This document shows, one piece after another, positions 23,851 to 26,114 of a stretch of DNA of 26,114 bases. Source of the stretch: Caryophanales bacterium UBA7029. GTDB taxonomy: Bacteria; Bacillota_I; Bacilli_A; RFN20; CAG-826. The notes under the pieces were generated by a model, which was not told the origin of the DNA, did not search any database, and saw nothing but the letters and a program-made list of their open reading frames with translations. Numbering within the stretch: the first letter of the stretch is position 1; the number at the start of each line of letters is the position of its first letter. The stretch lies in NCBI GenBank assembly GCA_002494205.1, contig DLBE01000057.1, positions 1 through 26,114 on the forward strand. Direction: 5' to 3'. Both the position numbers and the translations under genes were made by a program.

Positions 23851-24179
23851 ACTACGAGGAATTTAAAAAATATAAAGAAATAACAGACAGTAAGTTTGTT
23901 AAAAAGTTTGAAACAAGTGACAAACATATTTTTTATATTGAACCTGCTTTTTACACACAATTCGTGGGTTTATTAGAAAGATACCCCGAACAAAAAGAAA
24001 ATTTCTTAAAAGAAATGGACAATCAAATTGCTAAGAATAAAGAAATAGCTTTTGTTTACGATTTTGAAAATCCTTTCTTAGATTATAACAATGCTGTGCT
24101 TAGAGAATTTACGGATGTCACGGACGCGTGCAAGATATTTTATGAAGATAAATCGCGCGGAAGTGATTATGGTGATTAA
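23847..24179 (+). CDS. Small conserved-looking protein, unknown
   Basis: A 110-residue acidic, soluble protein with no recognised domain: it is rich in Lys, Glu, Phe and Tyr, likely alpha/beta, with the segment YEEFKKYKEIT at the front. It starts with GTG, whose last two bases are part of the TGA of the upstream nuclease gene; GGAGG seven bases upstream supports this start. Coupled translation suggests work with WalJ or DnaB. It is the last gene before a strong bidirectional terminator. Confidence 0.72.
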   Translation: MNYEEFKKYKEITDSKFVKKFETSDKHIFYIEPAFYTQFVGLLERYPEQKENFLKEMDNQIAKNKEIAFVYDFENPFLDYNNAVLREFTDVTDACKIFYEDKSRGSDYGD

Positions 24180-24210
24180 AAAAGTCATCCAATAGGATGA
24201 CTTATTTTTT
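24180..24210. terminator. Bidirectional terminator
   Basis: AAGTCATCC (24182-24190), loop AATA, GGATGACTT (24195-24203), flanked by A and T runs on both sides. It serves the dnaB operon and the convergent minus-strand gene. Confidence 0.9.
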
Positions 24211-25144
24211 AGTTTGCTGCGTATCCAGAACCGTCTGGTCTAAGTGATTTCATTGTTAACCACATTACACGTACACCAAGAAGTAGTGGGAATAATGTTG
24301 ATGCGAATCTTGAAATCAAGAAGCCAAGAGCAATTGTGAGAATTGCTGGTGATGGACATGTCCAGAATGAGATTTTAAATGACTCCCAAATACTGAATAA
24401 TCTGTATGGATTGTTCTTTCCGCGTGTTAATACCCAGATCATAAAGCCCATGATAAGGACAATACCAGTATTAACTGCGCTTATGATAGCAAGTTGTAAA
24501 CCTGCTGCTCTTAACCTAGTTTGATTGAAGAAGTTTTTAATTAAAACTTTCCAGTTTTCCCAAGTCTTTTGAGCGGTAACAGTTTTAGTTTTTCCTTCAA
24601 CTAAAGCTTCTCTAATTTGGTTGGTTTCAACATTTTTATAAGCGTTTGTACAAGCTAAAGAAACTTTAGATGTTTTTGTATCATTTGGATCAAGAACTTT
24701 AATGTAAACAGTGTCTGGTGTAAAAATAAAGAAGCTTACTTGTTGTTTATCGTAAACTTTCATATATTTTTCAACATTGTCATTTGAAGAATAACGGAAG
24801 ACATAGTCAACTTTTTTAGTTTTAGCATTTGTTCTTTCAAAACTAATGCTTTCATCGCCAACTAAATAGTTTCCGTTTTGAGTCTTCTTAATTGTAAAAA
24901 CCTTTTTGTCAGTTGTTGCAAGATATTCTGAGAATTCAGTGGTTGCTTCAATGGCACCATAAGTAGTTGTTTCAAAATATTTGTCGCCGTGTTTCTTTAA
25001 TTCCATTACGGTTGATGGAACAACAGAGACAATGATTGATAATAAGAAGATGATAATTGCAGCGTACCAAGGTTTTTTTCTACCGCCATCAATAGCTGCA
25101 TTGTTTGAGAATAATGATTTTAAGAATAATTTTACGTTTTTCAT
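24209..25144 (-). CDS. DUF1189-like membrane protein
   Basis: A 311-residue membrane protein. The N-terminus (NVKLFLKSLFSNN, then a Lys-Lys-Pro-Trp and a long hydrophobic segment at about 26-46 ending VVPSTV) resembles DUF1189 proteins of Bacilli. An external beta-rich domain (about 50-195) follows, then three or four C-terminal membrane segments (about 213-300). Start 25144 is chosen over an in-frame codon at 25165 because the extended -10 TGCTAACAT lies between them. There is no Shine-Dalgarno. Role unknown in the family; some members lie near maltose or envelope genes. The assignment is by shape only. Confidence 0.7.
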   Translation of the reverse strand: MKNVKLFLKSLFSNNAAIDGGRKKPWYAAIIIFLLSIIVSVVPSTVMELKKHGDKYFETTTYGAIEATTEFSEYLATTDKKVFTIKKTQNGNYLVGDESISFERTNAKTKKVDYVFRYSSNDNVEKYMKVYDKQQVSFFIFTPDTVYIKVLDPNDTKTSKVSLACTNAYKNVETNQIREALVEGKTKTVTAQKTWENWKVLIKNFFNQTRLRAAGLQLAIISAVNTGIVLIMGFMIWVLTRGKNNPYRLFSIWESFKISFWTCPSPAILTIALGFLISRFASTLFPLLLGVRVMWLTMKSLRPDGSGYAAN

Positions 25145-25155
25145 AAGCGAGATAT

Positions 25156-25164
25156 ATGTTAGCA
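25156..25164 (-). promoter_or_regulatory. Extended -10 promoter of DUF1189-like gene
   Basis: On the minus strand TGCTAACAT (25164-25156) is an extended -10. The ATG at 25144 follows 11 intervening bases after it, leaving a leader of about four bases. No good -35 is visible. Confidence 0.5.
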
Positions 25165-25363
25165 ATAATTTAATTAATTTGAAACATAAAAATCTTAAAG
25201 ATATTTATTTTTGACATTATAAAATACAAAATTTTTCAAAAAATTCCCAAATATTTATATTTAGAATAAACAGTAGGACCATAGCTTTAATTGCTATAAC
25301 TAAATATAAATATTAGGGAAAAATTTTACTAATTAAAATGTGCTTTTATAAACAAAGTTTATT
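25165..25363. other. AT-rich gap before the small toxin-like locus
   Basis: Very AT-rich sequence with no ORF. The only structure seen is an inverted repeat ATAGC-TTTAATT-GCTAT (25281-25297) of unknown meaning. Confidence 0.4.
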
Positions 25364-25372
25364 TGATAGCAT
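25364..25372 (+). promoter_or_regulatory. Candidate extended -10 promoter of toxin-like mRNA
   Basis: TGATAGCAT is an extended -10 form, with a weak T/A-rich -35 (about 25344). It would start an RNA near 25379, just before the leader that folds over the ribosome binding site. Confidence 0.45.
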
Positions 25373-25386
25373 TTAGGCAACAAAAC

Positions 25387-25513
25387 TTGATCACCTCACT
25401 TTCTGTGTTTAGATCAAAGATTAGCACTTCCAAAAAAAGTTTTGCTCGACAAAGCAAAGTCGTTAAAACTCGGAGTGGAGACCTCGCAAATCTGGGCACA
25501 GAAAGCGAGGTGA
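25387..25513 (+). promoter_or_regulatory. Leader RNA hiding the toxin ribosome binding site
   Basis: TCACCTCACTTTCTGTG (25391-25407) pairs with CACAGAAAGCGAGGTGA (25497-25513) at 16 of 17 positions, burying the Shine-Dalgarno GAGG. Two other pairings compete: TTGATC (25387-25392) with GATCAA (25412-25417), and CCTCGC (25482-25487) with GCGAGG (25505-25510). Such switchable leaders are typical of type I toxin mRNAs. Confidence 0.6.
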
Positions 25514-25518
25514 TGAAA

Positions 25519-25608
25519 ATGAAAGATAATCAAAAAGAAGCCGTATGGCTCCTAAAGGTTCTCTCGATTTGCCTGCTTTTATCTTTGATAGCCCAGCTTC
25601 TTAAATAA
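25519..25608 (+). CDS. 29-residue hydrophobic peptide, candidate type I toxin
   Basis: A 29-residue peptide with a short charged front (KDNQKEA), one membrane helix (WLLKVLSICLLLSLIAQLL) and a terminal Lys. Start 25519 is preferred over the ATG at 25513 because GAGG (25507-25510) is eight bases before it but only two before 25513. Size, single helix and Lys cap resemble Fst-, Ldr- and AapA-type toxins, but I see no clear family match. The leader can hide the RBS and a divergent-looking promoter downstream would make antisense RNA over the 3' end. An upstream in-frame start at 25363 would translate the structured leader and is judged a shadow. Confidence 0.6.
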   Translation: MKDNQKEAVWLLKVLSICLLLSLIAQLLK

Positions 25609-25662
25609 AAGGGGAATCCCGAACGTCTATTTGCAATAAGTGTCTGCGAGGCTCCCTCTTAT
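25600..25662 (-). ncRNA. Candidate antisense antitoxin RNA
   Basis: A minus-strand promoter (see 25669-25696) would start an RNA near 25662 running leftward into the end of the toxin gene. The first 30 bases can fold as a hairpin, GCATAAG with CTTATTGC (one bulge), whose loop carries CCTCGC, the complement of the toxin Shine-Dalgarno region GCGAGG. The 3' end is uncertain; GGGATTCCC followed by CTTTTATTT (about 25606-25622) is a weak terminator. Confidence 0.45.
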
Positions 25663-25668
25663 GCTTAC

Positions 25669-25696
25669 ATTATAACAAACTAAAAAGATTTGTAAA
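25669..25696 (-). promoter_or_regulatory. Strong antisense promoter opposite the toxin-like gene
   Basis: On the minus strand TTTACA (25696-25691), 16 bases including TGT, then TATAAT (25674-25669): an extended -10 with a good -35. No protein-coding ORF follows on the minus strand for more than 400 bases, so it should drive a non-coding RNA. Confidence 0.65.
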
Positions 25697-25732
25697 TAAC
25701 CGCTATAACTAGGATAAATTTTCTAAAGAAGA

Positions 25733-25761
25733 TTTATTTATGTTAATAGTTATGTTATTAT
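25733..25761 (+). promoter_or_regulatory. Promoter of tmRNA gene
   Basis: TGTTATTAT (25753-25761) is an extended -10; TTTATT (25733-25738) is a weak -35 at 17 bases. The start would fall about six bases before the mature 5' end. Confidence 0.6.
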
Positions 25762-25773
25762 CTATTCGCAAAC

Positions 25774-26114
25774 GGGGTCGATCTAGTTTCGACAGGGTTG
25801 ATCGCCTGGCACTAACTGCAGCTGGCTGGTAACCATAAATACCAAAAAAGAATAACTGACAACAGTTATATGAGAGCTCCTAGAGCTCAATCTCTCTGCT
25901 TAGCTTAGGCTACCCGACATAGGGACCGGTCAAGGATCGGACAGAGCATCTCCTAGAGTTTTATTCCTTTCACGTCTAGGTAAGGTGTCATACCAAAAGG
26001 ATAGGAAGACATAGTTGACTCGCTAAAGTTCACCGAAATTCAATGAGTCTCGCTAGTCTAGTCACGATATACAATGTCTAGTTAAATTTAAAATATCGTC
26101 TAAGCTGTAGACGT
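25774..26114 (+). tRNA. ssrA: tmRNA (ssrA), 3' end beyond window
   Basis: The 5' end GGGGTCGATCTAGTTTCGACA with GGGTTGATCG fits the tRNA-like and helix 2 start of Firmicute tmRNA, followed about 85 bases on by a short reading frame and then pseudoknot-like GC-rich repeats. The RNA rescues stalled ribosomes with SmpB. The only open tag frame near the expected resume point runs from about GAC 25858 to TAG 25906-25908 and ends S-L-C-L-A, which agrees in position with the LAA-type ends of other tags. The 3' portion (about 40-50 bases with the T-arm and CCA end) lies outside the window. Listed as tRNA type for lack of a tmRNA class. Confidence 0.9.

Noticed and set aside
25363..25608. An 81-residue protein in frame with the small toxin-like peptide
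   Set aside because: Its first 50 residues are the translation of the structured leader, with no RBS; the Shine-Dalgarno and peptide character favour the start at 25519.
1..26114. Mycoplasma-type code with TGA as Trp
   Set aside because: All long genes use TGG for Trp and have no internal TGA; one gene ends in TGA.
1..26114. CRISPR arrays, insertion sequences or prophage genes
   Set aside because: No regularly spaced repeats, transposase, integrase or phage structural genes are seen.

Overview
The window is strongly AT-rich DNA using the standard bacterial code (TGA acts as a stop, TGG is the only Trp codon seen). The order gdpP - rplI - dnaB, the classical terminators, the lipoproteins and the WalJ/YycJ-type hydrolase point to a low-GC Firmicute of the Bacilli side. 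The surface-protein style (InlB B-repeat, GLUG and Ig-like domains) and the flavodiiron-rubredoxin protein suggest an anaerobic, probably gut-associated, uncultured lineage (Erysipelotrichales/RF39-like). That placement is inference; no rRNA is present.

Left end (1-3050): an accessory stretch. A Fic-domain protein is followed by a small AbiEii-like nucleotidyltransferase-fold protein. Next come two paralogous small proteins (1837-2145, 2712-2996), each a Nif11-type double-glycine leader joined to a cysteine-rich zinc-ribbon-like core. A small lipoprotein lies between them. Both precursor genes carry the same 16-base promoter box. This is the most novel-looking protein system here; no modification enzyme or peptidase-transporter is in the window.

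Surface region (3095-15170): an M6-like metalloprotease lipoprotein, a two-gene operon of Ig-domain proteins with related C-terminal domains, a GLUG-repeat lipoprotein, and, on the minus strand, a translationally coupled pair of large membrane-anchored proteins of unknown function. A divergent XRE-type regulator with membrane helices follows.

Redox and housekeeping (16000-25144): a flavodoxin-flavodiiron/rubredoxin operon for O2/NO detoxification, an AlkD-like DNA glycosylase whose start is unclear, a short hydrophobic protein with its own strong promoter and terminator, then gdpP, rplI, dnaB, a metallo-beta-lactamase-fold nuclease, an unknown small protein, and a convergent DUF1189-like membrane protein.

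Right end (25145-26114): a candidate type I toxin-antitoxin locus (a 29-residue membrane peptide, a leader that hides its ribosome binding site, and a convergent antisense RNA promoter), followed by the 5' part of ssrA (tmRNA), cut by the window edge.

Across the window many genes lack a Shine-Dalgarno sequence and start right after a -10 box, often of the extended TGnTATAAT type. Leaderless transcription therefore appears common.
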